A DNA stretch of 64,000 nt, taken from Lumbricus terrestris. Lineage: Eukaryota; Annelida; Clitellata; Crassiclitellata; Lumbricidae. The stretch spans positions 35,819,133 through 35,883,132 of the forward strand of contig OX457052.1 in the NCBI GenBank assembly GCA_949752735.1, written 5' to 3'. Below, one piece after another: positions 21,601 to 33,010 of the stretch. A program made the translations under genes and the position numbers. A model generated the notes under the pieces. That model worked only from the letters and a program-made list of their open reading frames with translations, had not been told where the DNA came from and did not search any database. The first letter of the stretch is position 1, and the number at the start of each line of letters is the position of its first letter.

Positions 21601-22093
21601 TAGTTTTCGGGAAAGAAGTTTTTAAGTAAAGTCTATATTTATTGAGACCTTATGGCACTCTTACAAGCACTGAAAAGTACAGCTAATTTGTTAAGATAAC
21701 AGCTTAAAATGCTACCATTGCAATGTGAAAATTCAAAAAGTTTCTGGTGGGGAGGGGCATATCCCCTCCCCACACCCCTCCCCTACCACTCTCGGCGCTG
21801 CGCGCCTCATGATTGTCTTCAGACGGTCAATTATCTACCCCTCCGAAAACCTCAATTCCCCCAGAGGTGGGGGCTAAATTAAACTCTGGTTTCGGCCAAA
21901 AACGACTAAAAAAGTTCATCAGATTTTTCGGCGAAAGATCAACGAAAAAATTTCCGACCCCAGCCCAAAAAAGTTTTGGCCCCCCCCTTCGAAAATTCCT
22001 GGATCCGCCCTTGCTCAGCCTCACCTGACGCGGCGGCGCCTGGAATGAACTGAGGTAAAGGTCACGCTGTCAGCAGACTGAATTATACACGCC

Positions 22094-22940
22094 AAATTGT
22101 TTACTGTAAACTATTTAGGCCCACATTAAATTATTTACGATAAATTGTTTACTGTAAATTATTTACATTAAATTATTTACGATAAATTGTTTACTGTAAA
22201 TTATTTACATTAAATTATTTACGATAAATTGTTTACTGTAAATTATTTACATTAAATTATTTGCGGTAAATTGCTTACTGTAAATTATTTACATTAAATT
22301 ATTTACGATAAATTGTTTACTGTAAATTATTTACATTAAATTATTTACGATAAATTGTTTACTGTAAATTATTTACATTAAATTATTTACGATAAATTGT
22401 TTACTGTAAATTATTTACATTAAATTATTTACGGTAAATTGCTTACTGTAAATTATTTACATTAAATTATTTGCGGTAAATTGCTTACTGTAAATTATTT
22501 ACATTAAATTATTTACGATAAATTATTTACATTAAATTATTTACGATAAATTGTTTACTGTAAATTATTTACATTAAATTTTTTGCGGTAAATTGCTTAC
22601 TGTAAATTATTTACATTAAATTATTTACGATAAATTGTTTACTGTAAATTATTTACATTAAATTATTTACGATAAATTGTTTACTGTAAATTATTTACAT
22701 TAAATTATTTGCGGTAAATTGTTTACTGTAAATTATTTACATTAAATTATTTACGATAAATTGTTTACTGTAAATTATTTACATTAAATTATTTACGATA
22801 AATTGTTTACTGTAAATTATTTACATTAAATTATTTACGATAAATTGTTTACTGTAAATTATTTACATTAAATTATTTGCGGTAAATTGCATGCGGTAAA
22901 TTATTAACATTAAACTATTTATGATAAATTGTTTACGGAA
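22094..22940. repeat. AT-rich 42-bp higher-order minisatellite
   Basis: The 42-bp unit is a trimer of related 14-mers: AAATTATTTACGAT, AAATTGTTTACTGT and AAATTATTTACATT. About 18-20 copies follow, with occasional GCGGT variants and one shortened unit near 22510. It begins about 80 bp after the end of hAT element A. Confidence 0.95.
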
Positions 22941-23767
22941 ATAAATTACGGCCTACCACTAGCATTACACGATGAATCCAGTTTAAAATATAAAGCCTCA
23001 CAATTACTATTATAACATAATTCATATAAAATATAAAAAAATACATGAACATTTTTTTCTGATAGTTCACATGAAAGTTAGAAATAATTATTAAAAAATA
23101 TTAAACGTTCAACGGAAATGTGTTGGCACGCCGAGGACCGTCAATATTGTCATGTCTGAAAAAAAGAATGCGACAAACAAAGGTTTATGAATGCTTTCAG
23201 CCGCTGCTATGCTATTTTGTCGCTATTGAAATAGAAAATCAAACGGTCCGCAATGTAGGGCGAGGCTGTGTTCAATTAAACCGCTGACAGATATCGTTAG
23301 CAACGCTTTATACAGATGCTGCATTTAAACACCCTTAAAACGTTACAATGTAACACAATTTATTCTTGAAATTCGATTTTGCATCCAATATATGCAAGCA
23401 CACATACAGACAGTTCATTGTGCGGCCCAACTTCGGAGCGAAGATGGATAAAGACAAGACATTGTACGTACTTCTATTCAGCATGACCGGTTTTGATAAC
23501 AACAGTTACTGACCCAGCCGCTGTTTTCTGGAGATGCCAGTCCCAATACACAGTAAAGATAAGAGCCAGAGTGATGATTACCGTTTCTGTGCTCTTAAGC
23601 AGTGTTGCTAAGCAGGAGGCAACAGAACGCTAGTGATCGCCACACAGCATTTGCAAAGCAAGAAACCTTGACGCTAGGATCCCTATTGTGGTGCAATTAT
23701 AATATCGTTAGGCGCATTGAATACCAACATAATGATGCTGTTGACTAGGATTGGCCCCCGCAACCGC
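22941..23767. other. Non-coding; old repeat end
   Basis: Contains one inverted core motif (ACACCCTTAAAACGTTACAA near 23330) preceded by CCGCTGACAG and AACGCTTTATACA, matching the 3' end of family H (28970-29030, 60530-60610). No exon is supported. Confidence 0.5.
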
Positions 23768-23868
23768 CACTGACACCGCCACTATCACCACTATCACCAC
23801 TATCACCACTATCACCACCATCACCACCACCACCACCACCACCGCCATCACCACCACCACCACCAAAC
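23768..23868. repeat. (CAC/ATC)n trinucleotide run
   Basis: Tandem ACTATCACC units pass into CACCACCAC runs. It lies just upstream of a family Q copy, as CAT-type runs do near 34215 and 44000. Confidence 0.85.
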
Positions 23869-23939
23869 GATTTCTTACTCTGCCTAACCGTTTAAATTTT
23901 TTGACTTAGCGCATCTGGAAAAGCTTCATGACTTTGATA

Positions 23940-24340
23940 TTTTAACGTTGTTGAGATGGCGTGATTGCAGTTGCGAATGTTGGATTATAAATCAAAAATC
24001 ACGATTTGTGGTCGATCATGAAATTCGCTCTCGTATACCGTTAGTTTATGTATGGCGTATAAATAATGATCTGTTAAACGTTTAAAAGGTGTCTAATTTA
24101 AGCACTTATTGCGGGATTGCAAACCCTGGCTCAAGCATCGGGAATCGCTATAATACACTCTGAATTTCTGATGCGCTACTCTGAGATTATTCACGAGCGT
24201 TGCGTCTTGTCCTTCATTCATTCATTTTTTAGGGAATTTATATAGCGCCTCTTTAAGACTTATGATCAGAGGCGAAGTCAGCCCAGCAACATAAAAGAAA
24301 ACAGTTTATAATGGACCTCCAATATTATATTCCTGCAAAT
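23940..24340. repeat. Dispersed composite family Q, copy 1 (contains antisense LINE tail)
   Basis: Order of blocks: GAGATGGCGTGATTGCAGTT, the core AACGTTTAAAAGGTGTCTAA, GCGGGATTGCAAACCCTGG, GGAATCGCTATAATACACTC, ATTCACGAGCGTTGCGTCTT, then the antisense LINE tail TTATATAGCGCCTCTTTAAG. Copies at 24725, 34290-35130, 37800 and 44715 keep this order, so the tail was inserted before the family spread. Confidence 0.65.
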
Positions 24341-24539
24341 ATGGTGAAAACCATTTCAGATGGAGGCACTCACAATCGAAACAACCGACGTTGAGTGATA
24401 GAAACGTAATCGTAATACACAAAGACAAGTCACATGTGGATCTCTCACTAATTATCTTCCTTGGATTACCATACAATTCACAAGTTAGGTTCTAATATTC
24501 TAAAGCATTTGTATGGGTTCTGTTATAGGTCTACATACG

Positions 24540-24640
24540 CTACATGCATACATAACACATACATGATACATACATAGTATATATATATATACATATAATA
24601 CAATACAAAGATACATAATATATACACACATAATATTTCC
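24540..24640. repeat. ATAC/TA-rich simple repeat
   Basis: Imperfect run of ACATACAT and TATATA words (CATACATAACACATACATGA and onwards). Confidence 0.7.
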
Positions 24641-24724
24641 AGGTAATTCCTCGGTCTCAGATTTTTTTACCTCCGGTAGTTAAAGGGTTAATGTTAATTA
24701 TCAGTACTGTTTATAATTCTAATT

Positions 24725-25080
24725 ATGTAACGGCGTTGGAATACGTAACGTTAAATCGAAGCTAGCTTATAAATTACGTATTTTACGCGTTATAAGGTGT
24801 CTAGTTTCAGGATCTATCCCGGGATTACAAACTTTCGTTCAGGATTTGGAATCGCTATCATAAGCTACAAAGTTCATAGGCGCCACTTTCAGACTGTGCT
24901 CAGGGCACCAGCTTATTCACGAACTTGTCTTGTCATTTATTCATTCTTTCATTCATTTTGAAAATTTATATAGCGCTTCTTCAAGACCCCTATTCAGAGG
25001 AGAACCGAATCCAATTCAAGAAGCGAGATTAACATGGACCTCCAAGTTTCAAAGTTAAGTGGTTCCATCCAATGCATAGA
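24725..25080. repeat. Dispersed composite family Q, copy 2
   Basis: Blocks include GCGTTATAAGGTGTCTAGTT, GGGATTACAAACTTTCGTTC, GGAATCGCTATCATAAGCTA, CAGCTTATTCACGAACTTGT, and the antisense LINE tail TTTATATAGCGCTTCTTCAA. It lies only 0.7 kb from copy 1 in the same orientation. Confidence 0.65.
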
Positions 25081-25369
25081 CGAATCGTCCAGACAGACCG
25101 AAAAGTCGGCAAACCGATTGTGTGTACTGCCACAAACATTTTTATTTCAGGCGCGGCGACAAAAATCTTCATAAAAGATTGTATCGTTCCAACCAGGGAA
25201 ATGATCTGCTGTCAAAATGTCCAAAATTCACAATGACATAGCAATAATTTAGTTTTGGATTTTTTTGACAACCATTGAAACTTCAGATTTGCTCACCTGA
25301 ACAATTTCAACGAGTACCGTTGCACTCTCAACAGTCTAACGGCATCTAATTTTTGTTGTAGACCCATGT

Positions 25370-25680
25370 GCCGATGAACGTCGTTTTTACCACAAATTTT
25401 GAGTGGCCACCGCTAGCGTTCGTTTAGTGGATGTTTAACATAGCTGTGCTATCACAAAGAGACTCAATCACCTTTGCCCTCTCCTTTTATTCAGGCTCTA
25501 GACTGGCACCACCAGAAGAATTAATCGAGAAGTTTGTGGCCATTCAAAGCCTTTGATGTCGATCCTATCTTTACGATTGATGTGCATAACATTTCACCTG
25601 CATCGTAAGCTGACGAATATAATTGTGTCAGAGGAAACGTTTAAAAGGTGCCTATTTGGACTTATTTATTACCCAGCGTG
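25370..25680. repeat. Dispersed family P unit
   Basis: Blocks: GTGGCCACCGCTAGCGTTCG, TTAACATAGCTGTGCTATCA, CCCTCTCCTTTTATTCAGGC, GACTGGCACCACCAGAAGAA, then AGCTGACGAATATAATTGTG and the core AAACGTTTAAAAGGTGCCTA. The same order recurs near 36330-36700, 43640-43940 and 46130-46340. Confidence 0.65.
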
Positions 25681-26698
25681 TTTTAAAGACATCTAGTTGG
25701 TGTCTGTTTCCCATTGCTTTACTACCACAACTGCTGTACACTGTTACCGCTCCTTGACTTTTCCCCCAAGAACTTGGCTTTTTTAATCGTATCTTGGGAT
25801 AATGACTTTTTTAAAGGACCTTGGCTTTTGTTACTTGGCTTTTTTGCTGCTCACTAAATATCAACAATGAAATAATCTTAGAAATGATATAACTATGGCT
25901 CCATCTACTGACTAGTATATATCCGACTTATTATTATTCCCTGAACTGCTTTTTCTCTGCATATTAGTTATTGGTGACGTCACGTGAAATTTGGCGCAAA
26001 ATCGAATGGATTCGTCATCGGAATTGAAATGCTTCATTAGCTGAAATGGTAAAGCTGGAACCTGACACTTTCTGGTCTAATATTGGATCATTAAAAAATG
26101 GAAATGGCCAGTCGAAGTTTGACTGCTTTCAAGATTCATGTGTGGTTAATGGCACAGTTGGCATTACCACATTGATCAGCGTGCGTAGAACGCATCATTT
26201 TTCCCCAAGTGAACATGGTTAAAACAACCGCAGACAAATATGCTGCATGTCTCTACGATTACCAATCGGTTGATGACAAAACAAGCAACCAAGAGACAAG
26301 GCGTGGACTGCCATTCCTGGATTCCGTCAACGTCAACGTCTCTGCTTTCCGACGTGGCTGAAGGACTGTGTCATACACGTATTACACGCTATATGGAAAG
26401 AGAAAATCAAAGAAAAGCAAACAATGTTGTGCATTCGGTCAGCCTTCAGGACAGTGAAGATGACGCTTGTGACTCAATTGAGTTTTCACGCACGAAATCT
26501 CAGATAAAAATCTGGTTCGACATCAAAGGGTTTGATGGTCCCAACCAACGATTACTGTTCTCCCTTGTATAATAGCGTCAAGATTAGACTAAGAAGCAAG
26601 GCGGCGTTGAACATCTTAGTTAACTTCCCGCCAATACGATTTCTATTATAGGACGGTTGCATTTCAGTTGGTCGACATGGACGTATAATGTCATCTAT
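25681..26698. other. Unassigned, with one unrecognised open frame
   Basis: A 110-codon + frame at 26240-26572 (MLHVSTITNRLMTKQ...) has an ordinary amino-acid mix but no motif, splice link or repeat match that I can see, so it is not called a gene. The stretch 25745-25860 contains repeated CTTGGCTTTT words like those of the hAT element at 50111, perhaps a decayed relative. Confidence 0.35.
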
Positions 26699-27834
26699 AA
26701 TATCGTCTGTTTAGAGTGCAAGGGTTCTAACTCCACTTTTCGAAATTGTTCAGGAGAGCAAATCTAAAGTTTCGATGATTGCCAAAAATCCAATTATTGT
26801 CATATCATTGTGATTGATGAAAATTTGGATAGAAGATTATATCCTTAGTTGGAATAATATAATCTTTTAGAAACTTTTACGCCCCCGCGCATAAAATAAT
26901 AAAGTTTGTAGAGGACAGAAGGCAAAATATAGCAATAGAACCTTTGCGCATTTCAAAATATTTCGGAATCTGAAGATAGATAATAATTTATTTCATCTTA
27001 ATTAGGAATTTTTGGAAAATAAATCGTTTCCCCTAGTTGGAATGATGAAATCTTTTAATTTTTGTGTGTCTCCGAACCTGAAAAATAAATGTTTGTGAGA
27101 GAAAGTACGCAAAATGATAACTTTATGACGGGAGATAGGCCTAGCCTATGCCTAGAACCTCCGCAGATGCAAGATATTTTTAGATCTGAAGATAGATCGT
27201 TCTATAATGACTCAGATATGCGGTTCATAATTATCTTTTAAATTATTATCAACCATTACATGAAAATAATGTGATTTCTGCCTTTTTTAGTAAGAAATAA
27301 TAATAATAAGCTAAAAGAAAATGCGCTATAACAAGCCACTCTTAAATACGCTTGTGGCCGCTTACAACATGCATAATTGAATTATAATTGAGTATTAATT
27401 TTAGAACTTTATCAAAATTTCTTGATTAAAAGAATTGTTTTTATTATAAAAATAAAATTATTATGCTAAGAATAATTTTTCCAACCAAAGCAACATGTTG
27501 CAGATTGTAAGAAAGATACGATTTTCCTAGGATATAATTTTTAATCACGTATTCTGCACACCTTCGGTTAGCATTCTTTGCGTGAATAAATAACTAAAAT
27601 CGCTCTAACGCGAATTTGTGAAGTGTGCAAAGGTTCTATCTTAGATAGAACCTTTGCACATTTCCCAAATAGGCCATCTCTAATATTCAAATAGTTGCTG
27701 TTTCGTTATTTGTACTCAGAACGATATAATCTTTGCACATTTTAAGCATCACATTGGTAGCAATAAAATAAAACAATAAAACGTTTTTTGAAAAATTTGG
27801 AGTTAGAACCCTTGCACTCTAAACAGACGATATT
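26699..27834. mobile_element. 1.14-kb element with 37-bp perfect TIRs
   Basis: Positions 26699-26735 (AATATCGTCTGTTTAGAGTG, continuing GCAAGGGTTCTAACTCC) and 27798-27834 are perfect inverted copies. The interior repeats the related words GAACCTTTGCGCATTT and GAACCTTTGCACATTT several times, and a 37-bp palindrome lies at 27624-27660. No coding frame is seen and no clear TSD flanks it, so the superfamily is unknown. The perfect TIRs suggest recent activity. Confidence 0.75.
27624..27660. repeat. Perfect 17-bp inverted repeat, 3-nt loop
   Basis: TGTGCAAAGGTTCTATC, loop TTA, GATAGAACCTTTGCACA. The arm is a variant of the element's internal GAACCTTTGCACA word. Confidence 0.9.
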
Positions 27835-28379
27835 CTTGAGTGCCAACTCCTGCAATGTCGAATGACTCATTTTACTAGCTAGACTCTGTCAGTTCAAAAT
27901 TAAATATAAATGTTGACAAGACTTTTTAAGGTGTCCAAGGAAGTTATCGAAGTATTACTAGCTAGACTCTGGCGGTGTAAAATTCCGGGGTTAATTATTA
28001 AATATTTCTTTCGGCGGATTTTCGGCGTAAGCAATAATTTCGGCGATGGCGGCGGATGGCTTGTGGGTCCACAATATTTGCATGGGTCCCCTGCTGCAGA
28101 CAGTGCTGCGCAATGGGCACTTGATGATGTTCTCAGACCGGGATCCGACCCATATCAATCAATCAGCAGGCATTGTTTCTGCCATAAATGAAAAACCCAA
28201 TAAAAACGGAATTTAAACAAAAAACGGAACATAAGTCGTTTGATTCATTTCGTAATCGGAACTATTCTTTTCTAGTTACGTCATCAGCCCTCTATTTTGC
28301 CACTTGCTGGAAAATTATTTCTTTGTGAAGGTTTTGTTTCGCAATCAATAATATTTGTTTTGACATATTGAGTTACTTT
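27835..28379. other. Non-coding with a short local duplication
   Basis: ACTAGCTAGACTCTG occurs at about 27873 and 27957. Text around AAGGTGTCCAAGG(A/T)..TTATCGAAGTATT recurs at 27930 and 28425. The 93-codon frame at 27910-28191 spans this duplicated DNA and has no domain. Confidence 0.4.
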
Positions 28380-29060
28380 ATCAAGAAAATTTGTAAATAG
28401 AAATATTGAATATACTTTTAAGGTGTCCAAGGTGATTATCGAAGTATTCCATTGCAAAATGACACCTTTTGTCTGACAGAGCCACTAGCGTCGACCTACC
28501 GCACTGTACACCCAGTGTTAGACTGGTTGGCGGTTGGAGATGATTGTGGATGAACCAATAATGCGGAATAATATTTATTAAGAGAAAGATCGCTTAAGAA
28601 ACGAGGTGCAGTGTGGAATATGGCTCAAAGTTGATGTCATAGCAAGAGAGCTGTGATATCAAGTCTCCAAAATGAGATGCTCATTAACATAGAAGGATAG
28701 CGTGGACAATGATTGTCGGGATTAGTATGCAGATCTAAATCCAGCGTAAAAGAACCACCGGCTATATTTCATTAGATGCAGTCTTTCTATTGCAATGAAA
28801 TATAAACACAGTCTACATGAATTTCGTGTCATATGGTCGTCATGCATGATGTAAAGAAGGCGCTTAAGAGATGTAATTTATGGATGCTACCCGTAAACAC
28901 TTTCAACCGACTGTCAGTGGAGTAGAAAGTAAGATAAGTTTCTGCTCAATGCCGCTGACCGACACACCACATCGTTAAAACGCTTTATTTGGGAACTTAT
29001 TTAAACACCTTTAAAACGTTGCATTATAACACAATTTATGCCTCAATTTCGATACAAAGA
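28380..29060. repeat. Dispersed family H, copy 2
   Basis: Shared words: TAAGGTGTCCAAGGTG at the left, GGATGAACCAATAATGCGGA, TCAAGTCTCCAAAATGAGAT, CTCAATGCCGCTGACCGACA, and an inverted core at the right end (ACACCTTTAAAACGTTGCAT). The core at both ends in opposite orientation suggests inverted termini. Confidence 0.6.
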
Positions 29061-29344
29061 TATTGGATGTACCATACAGGTTCCATGTTATATCTATCAG
29101 TTCTTCAAGCTTCACGTGCTTCTTCATAGATACTATTTATATATCATGTAAATAATCTTTGTAAGACGGTTGCCAAATATATCGTTCAAATCGAAAGAAT
29201 AATCAGCAGAATTTAGTCCGATAGCAGTTGTGGGCAAGATAAAGTTTCTACAGTTCGCAACTTTTCGCGGGAAACATACAATCGGAAAAATCGTAAGTTT
29301 CAGGAAAGCCAAATGGATAACGACCTATTAACGTCTTATCGTTC

Positions 29345-29830
29345 AACCAGCAACCGCATGTGAAGAATTGAAGCATGTATCCACATGGGCTGAGCGAATC
29401 AACCTTAGACTAAATACTACCAAGTCCAAGGAAATGATCATAGCTCGACGAGGAGCTGCTGCTTATCCTCCAATACTTGACGGAATGGAACGCGTTGACT
29501 CAATGAGGATTCTAGGTGTCACCTTACAGCATGACCTCGGTGTAGGACCCATGCCAATGTGATCCTGGGATCTTATGCAAGTTCTCTTTATGCTCTGAGG
29601 TTACTACGAGCAAATTGTCTACCTCCAAAAGCCATGTACGCCGTAACAGAGGCAACAACTGTTGCTAAACTGCTCCAAGCTGCTACTGCCTGGTGGGGCC
29701 TTACTACAACCGCTGATCGACAGAGACTCGACTGACTGCTCATAAGAACGCATGCAGCGTATGGGTTACCAGGTGCCTCAACAGTTGCAATGCGAGTCGG
29801 TTTAGCTGAGGACTGACTGCTGCATCAGTG
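29345..29830 (+). pseudogene. Non-LTR reverse-transcriptase C-terminal fragment
   Basis: The frame reads ELKHVSTWAERINLRLNTTK then SKEMIIARRGAAAYPP and VDSMRILGVTLQHDLGV, matching the region after the RT palm ('LN..KSKEM', 'ILGVT'). After a frameshift near 29556 it continues SYASSLYALRLLRANCLPP and AKLLQAATAWWGLTTTADRQ, with in-frame stops afterwards. It differs from the L2-type LINE at 16497, so at least two LINE lineages are present. It is inactive. Confidence 0.75.
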
Positions 29831-29839
29831 TTTGATCTA

Positions 29840-30005
29840 ACCCCCGTCGCCTGGGGGGAATCCAGATTTCGGGGAGGGGGGAGAGAATAATCGAGCGTCC
29901 GGCGGACGGTCGCCGTGGCGCGCAGCGCCGAGAGAGGGAGGGGTATGGGAGGGGGATGTACCCTCCCCACCCGAAACTATTTTGAATTTTCAAATTGCAA
30001 TGAAT
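29840..30005 (-). mobile_element. Diverged fragment related to the composite hAT end
   Basis: GGGAGGGGTATGGGAGGGGG, CCCTCCCCACCCGAAACTAT and TTTGAATTTTCAAATTGCAA match the subterminal region at 21720-21800 and 52260-52350. No TIR or TSD is seen around it, so it is a broken piece. Confidence 0.5.
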
Positions 30006-30344
30006 ACGTCAGAGGTTACGAGAGGAAGATGCTTGATTTCTAGTCGTAAGCTGACGAAAGATGGACGTGTCTTGCTGACAAGAGTTCATAAAGTTAAATC
30101 GGTGGCCGAGAATGACTGGTAGCGGTTACTTCTGATTGTAAAGCAGAGTACCCCGTTAGTTGTGTGTAGTAACGGTGTGGAGTCTCGACGTCTGAGGTCT
30201 ACTATCCGTGTGGAACTATACTGGTGTTGTGTGTTAGTAAAGATTGTGTTTTACGAGAGAAGAGAGAGACGTTGTATTCACGTTGGGTGAATTTATTCGA
30301 AGTATATTATGTTCGCGTGAAAGCGACATACATGTATAATTAAT

Positions 30345-30550
30345 CAGGGCTGTTTTTAAGGAATTTTTAGAACTGCACAAACCCTTCTTTCCTTTCCCAT
30401 CCTCCATGGTAAATTGCTCCCAATCGGAGGAAAATGGCCTTTTTCAACTAGTTTTAACTGCACAGATGTGCTTCTACATGTTTCTACAACTGCACAAAAT
30501 CCATTTAGAACTGCACATTTTGTGTACAACTGCACGTTAAAAACGCCCTG
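30345..30550. mobile_element. hAT-type MITE, 206 bp, TSD TAATTAAT
   Basis: Starts CAGGGCTGTTTTTAA and ends TTAAAAACGCCCTG, with perfect TSD TAATTAAT at 30337-30344 and 30551-30558. Its interior (AGTTTTAACTGCACAGATGT, GCACATTTTGTGTACAACTG) is homologous to part of the composite hAT elements near 19350-19470 and 54680-54780, so those composites may contain a relative of this MITE. Confidence 0.88.
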
Positions 30551-30639
30551 TAATTAATATCATTTGGAGTACGGTTGATTGACGGTGCGATTCGCATGTT
30601 TACCGAAACAACTTGGTTCGACCTGAATCCAGTGTTTTT

Positions 30640-30785
30640 TCTATTAACTGAAACTGTAACTGAAATAGCAGAATAACTGAAAAATCTTTGCCAGTTAACT
30701 GTAACTGAAACTGAAAAATGTTGAATAACTGAAACTGTAATAGAAACTGAAAAACAATAACTGTATAACTGAAGAATCAAAAGGA
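30640..30785. repeat. AACTGTAACTGAAA repeat tract
   Basis: Imperfect tandem AACTGTAACTGAAACTG units. A longer sister tract at 31985-32150 shares the unusual insert GTTAACTGTAACTGAAACTG, so the two are related copies. Confidence 0.75.
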
Positions 30786-31196
30786 GTTAACTTGAAAATA
30801 AAACAAGTGCTTTTTCTATTCATTTCTCACAACATAACTATTCAGAGGCGTTCTCAGCATGGAAACTTCGAGGGAGAAGAAATGTCTTTAAAGAACATGA
30901 GACTAATGAAGAGAAACTAGTCATTAGTTGAGCCCTTGCTGCCCCTTAGTGTATAGTATAGTAGTATGTTTGACTACTGCCTTTCTATAACATTTGTAAT
31001 TCTGCTATTACATGACAAGTTGGTTAATCACTTTGAGGGGTGTTTCACTCGTTATCTTTTGGTTTGTGAACATGACAGAGCTCCTATCCATCTCTGGCCC
31101 TGATTGCAGAAGACTTCGTATCCGCGCCTGCTTCACAAGCATACATTGTCTTCTCAGTTTGTGGGGACTTGTGTGCAAGAAAGCGAAACAGATTAA

Positions 31197-31833
31197 CCCT
31201 CGGAGGCTAACCTGGTGTGTTTTTTTCACCCCACTGTCAGCATTTGCCTTGAATTTTTTTACTGCTTTGAAATTTTGACATACGCTTTTGTGTATCTGTT
31301 CATATATGATTTTTGCCTAATTCCACATTTTAATTTTTTTATATTGAATGCATGGTCACGTGACTGGCGTCATATAGTGGCCATTGTTATTAATAATTTA
31401 TTTGTGTTGAAGAGGTTTCGACGGTTATCTGCAGCCAATGCAGGTAAGCTAATTCCAGAATTGACATCAATGTATTGAAAATGATGATAGTGATGATGAT
31501 AATGAAGAGTTTGTTGATTGTAATGATGTCTCGGAGCTAGATAATGTTGAAATCGATGATGTCATAGACCTAGCCTATGTGTTGCAACTTTGTATGTGGA
31601 AAGCATGCAACAAAGCGTTACATAATGTATAGATGACCGTAGACTCGATGATTATGCTAATATTTCAACTTAGTTAGGTTTCATAGTTTGTCAATTCCAT
31701 GCTGAACTTGAATTAAGTGTCATTTTTGATCAAACATGGTCTAATTTTATATCATAGGCCTCAAATGGTATGGGTGAAAAATATACCCCAGGTTATCCAA
31801 TATGTGATTTTTTTATAGGCTAGCCTCCGAGGG
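31197..31833 (+). mobile_element. piggyBac-type MITE, 637 bp, TTAA-flanked
   Basis: Begins CCCTCGGAGGCTAACC and ends GCTAGCCTCCGAGGG, flanked by TTAA at 31193-31196 and 31834-31837. Internally, AFRRFRRLSAANAGKL-like text (31390-31475) is followed by an acidic frame (NDDSDDDNEEFVDCNDV). This fits the N-terminus of a piggyBac transposase in an internally deleted copy. It belongs to a different subfamily from the CCCTCATCCG elements. Confidence 0.82.
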
Positions 31834-31984
31834 TTAAGTGTAAACCTGGAATGTCGTGTGTTCCTTAAAGTCAACCGACAATATGTAAAATCAGATTGAT
31901 CTCCTATTCAACTTTCTGGGAACTTTGCGCAATATGTGTGACTGTGATCAGTGTCTTATTAGTTGTGACGTTTGAATATACACG

Positions 31985-32150
31985 TAATAACTGTAACTGA
32001 AACTGTAACTGAAAAATAAGAAATAACTGTAACTGAAACTGAAAAATCTCATTGCAGTTAACTGTAACTGAAACTGTAACTGAAAAATAAAAAAATAGAT
32101 AACTGTAACTGAAACTGTAACTGAAAAACCATAACTGAAATAACACTGCC
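31985..32150. repeat. AACTGTAACTGAAA repeat tract, second copy
   Basis: Tandem GTAACTGAAACT units interrupted by AAAAATAAGAAAT-type spacers. The flanking CCTGAATCCAGT word also appears beside the first tract near 30625. Confidence 0.75.
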
Positions 32151-32419
32151 TGAATCCAGTTTGTCGTCGGTAATTCATAGTTCTCGTCATTTGTAATAGC
32201 ACAGGGTTGCTTCATCATACCAGCTACAAGAAAATCCGAAGGCTGTTCTACAAGTTTTGCTGAACGATGGTCCGAACATAAGCATCTGTCAAAAGCAGCT
32301 AAGCCAGTATAATTTAATATTAGAAAATAATGCCGAATAAGTAGATAGGGTTATTACATTGATGAATGTATTCAGTGTTTGTTTAACATTATATTTTCTA
32401 TTAAGAAATACTGGTTCTC

Positions 32420-33010
32420 TTGATTCTGGTCATTAAGTGTCTAGTAATAAATTCATACCCGATTCCTAGGCATTACTGTAAAGCGGTACACTGTCTTAGT
32501 TACGCGCATACTAACACTCGTCGGTTCTCTATACAATATACTGGCTCCCAATGTTGGAACTCTCTCCCTACATATCTTCATTCCCTACCTAACACAAGAT
32601 TATTTAAGCATAAACTTCGCCTTTATCTACTTAAAACACTTCCTGATAATTATGTAATGGCTATGGTTTCTGCTCAGTGGTTTCGCCAAGCCCTTAGTTA
32701 AGTCTTTAGTTAAGTCATTAGTTAAGAGTTGTTTTCCTCGTTATATACAGAAATGTCGATTGCTTAATAATTTTTTTCTCTCTCTCTCATCATTTTTTTT
32801 GTTCCTACAATTGAATGTTCTGTCATGTTTTTCTTTTATATTTTACATGAATTATGGTTGGCCCTATTAGCGGAATTTTCCATCCCTTCTGGGTCTCCCC
32901 TTCTTCACCAAATTCATGTTAATGTATTATTCACTGCCATAATTGTATCATGTTTGTGTGTTGTTTTGGTTGAGGAAAAAATAAAAATAAATAAAAAATT
33001 TAAAAAAATG
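32420..33010 (+). pseudogene. 5'-truncated LINE: ORF C-terminus and 3' UTR
   Basis: The 93-codon frame (32420-32701) includes YAHTNTRRFSIQYTGSQCWN, SLPTYLHSLPNTRLFKHKLR and LYLLKTLPDNY, the typical 'G..CWNSLP...FK.KL..YLL' end of a CR1/L2-like ORF2. The 3' UTR starts with three 12-bp units AAG(C/T)CCTTAGTT-like (32688-32723) and finishes in an AATAAAAATAAATAAAAAAT tail near 33007. A second copy of this 3' UTR, with eleven units, lies at 62385-62820. Confidence 0.75.

Larger units (their letters stand above)
18445..22013 (+). mobile_element. Composite hAT-type element A, 3569 bp, TSD CTCAGCCT
   Basis: Ends are CAGGGGCGGATCCAGG and CCTGGATCCGCCCTTG. A perfect 8-bp TSD CTCAGCCT lies at 18437-18444 and 22014-22021. 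A second copy in opposite orientation occupies 52056-55542 with its own TSD. No hAT transposase (no DDE/RW domain frame) is present. The interior holds two TTTTGGCGCC arrays in opposite orientation, a 36-bp minisatellite in inverted halves, and a 132-bp array. A 149-bp segment near 18860-19005 is absent from copy B. The two copies look young, because text outside the arrays is almost identical. Confidence 0.9.

Noticed and set aside
26240..26572. 110-codon open frame as a gene
   Set aside because: No motif, splice partner or conserved context is visible. Length is within chance for a 64-kb window.
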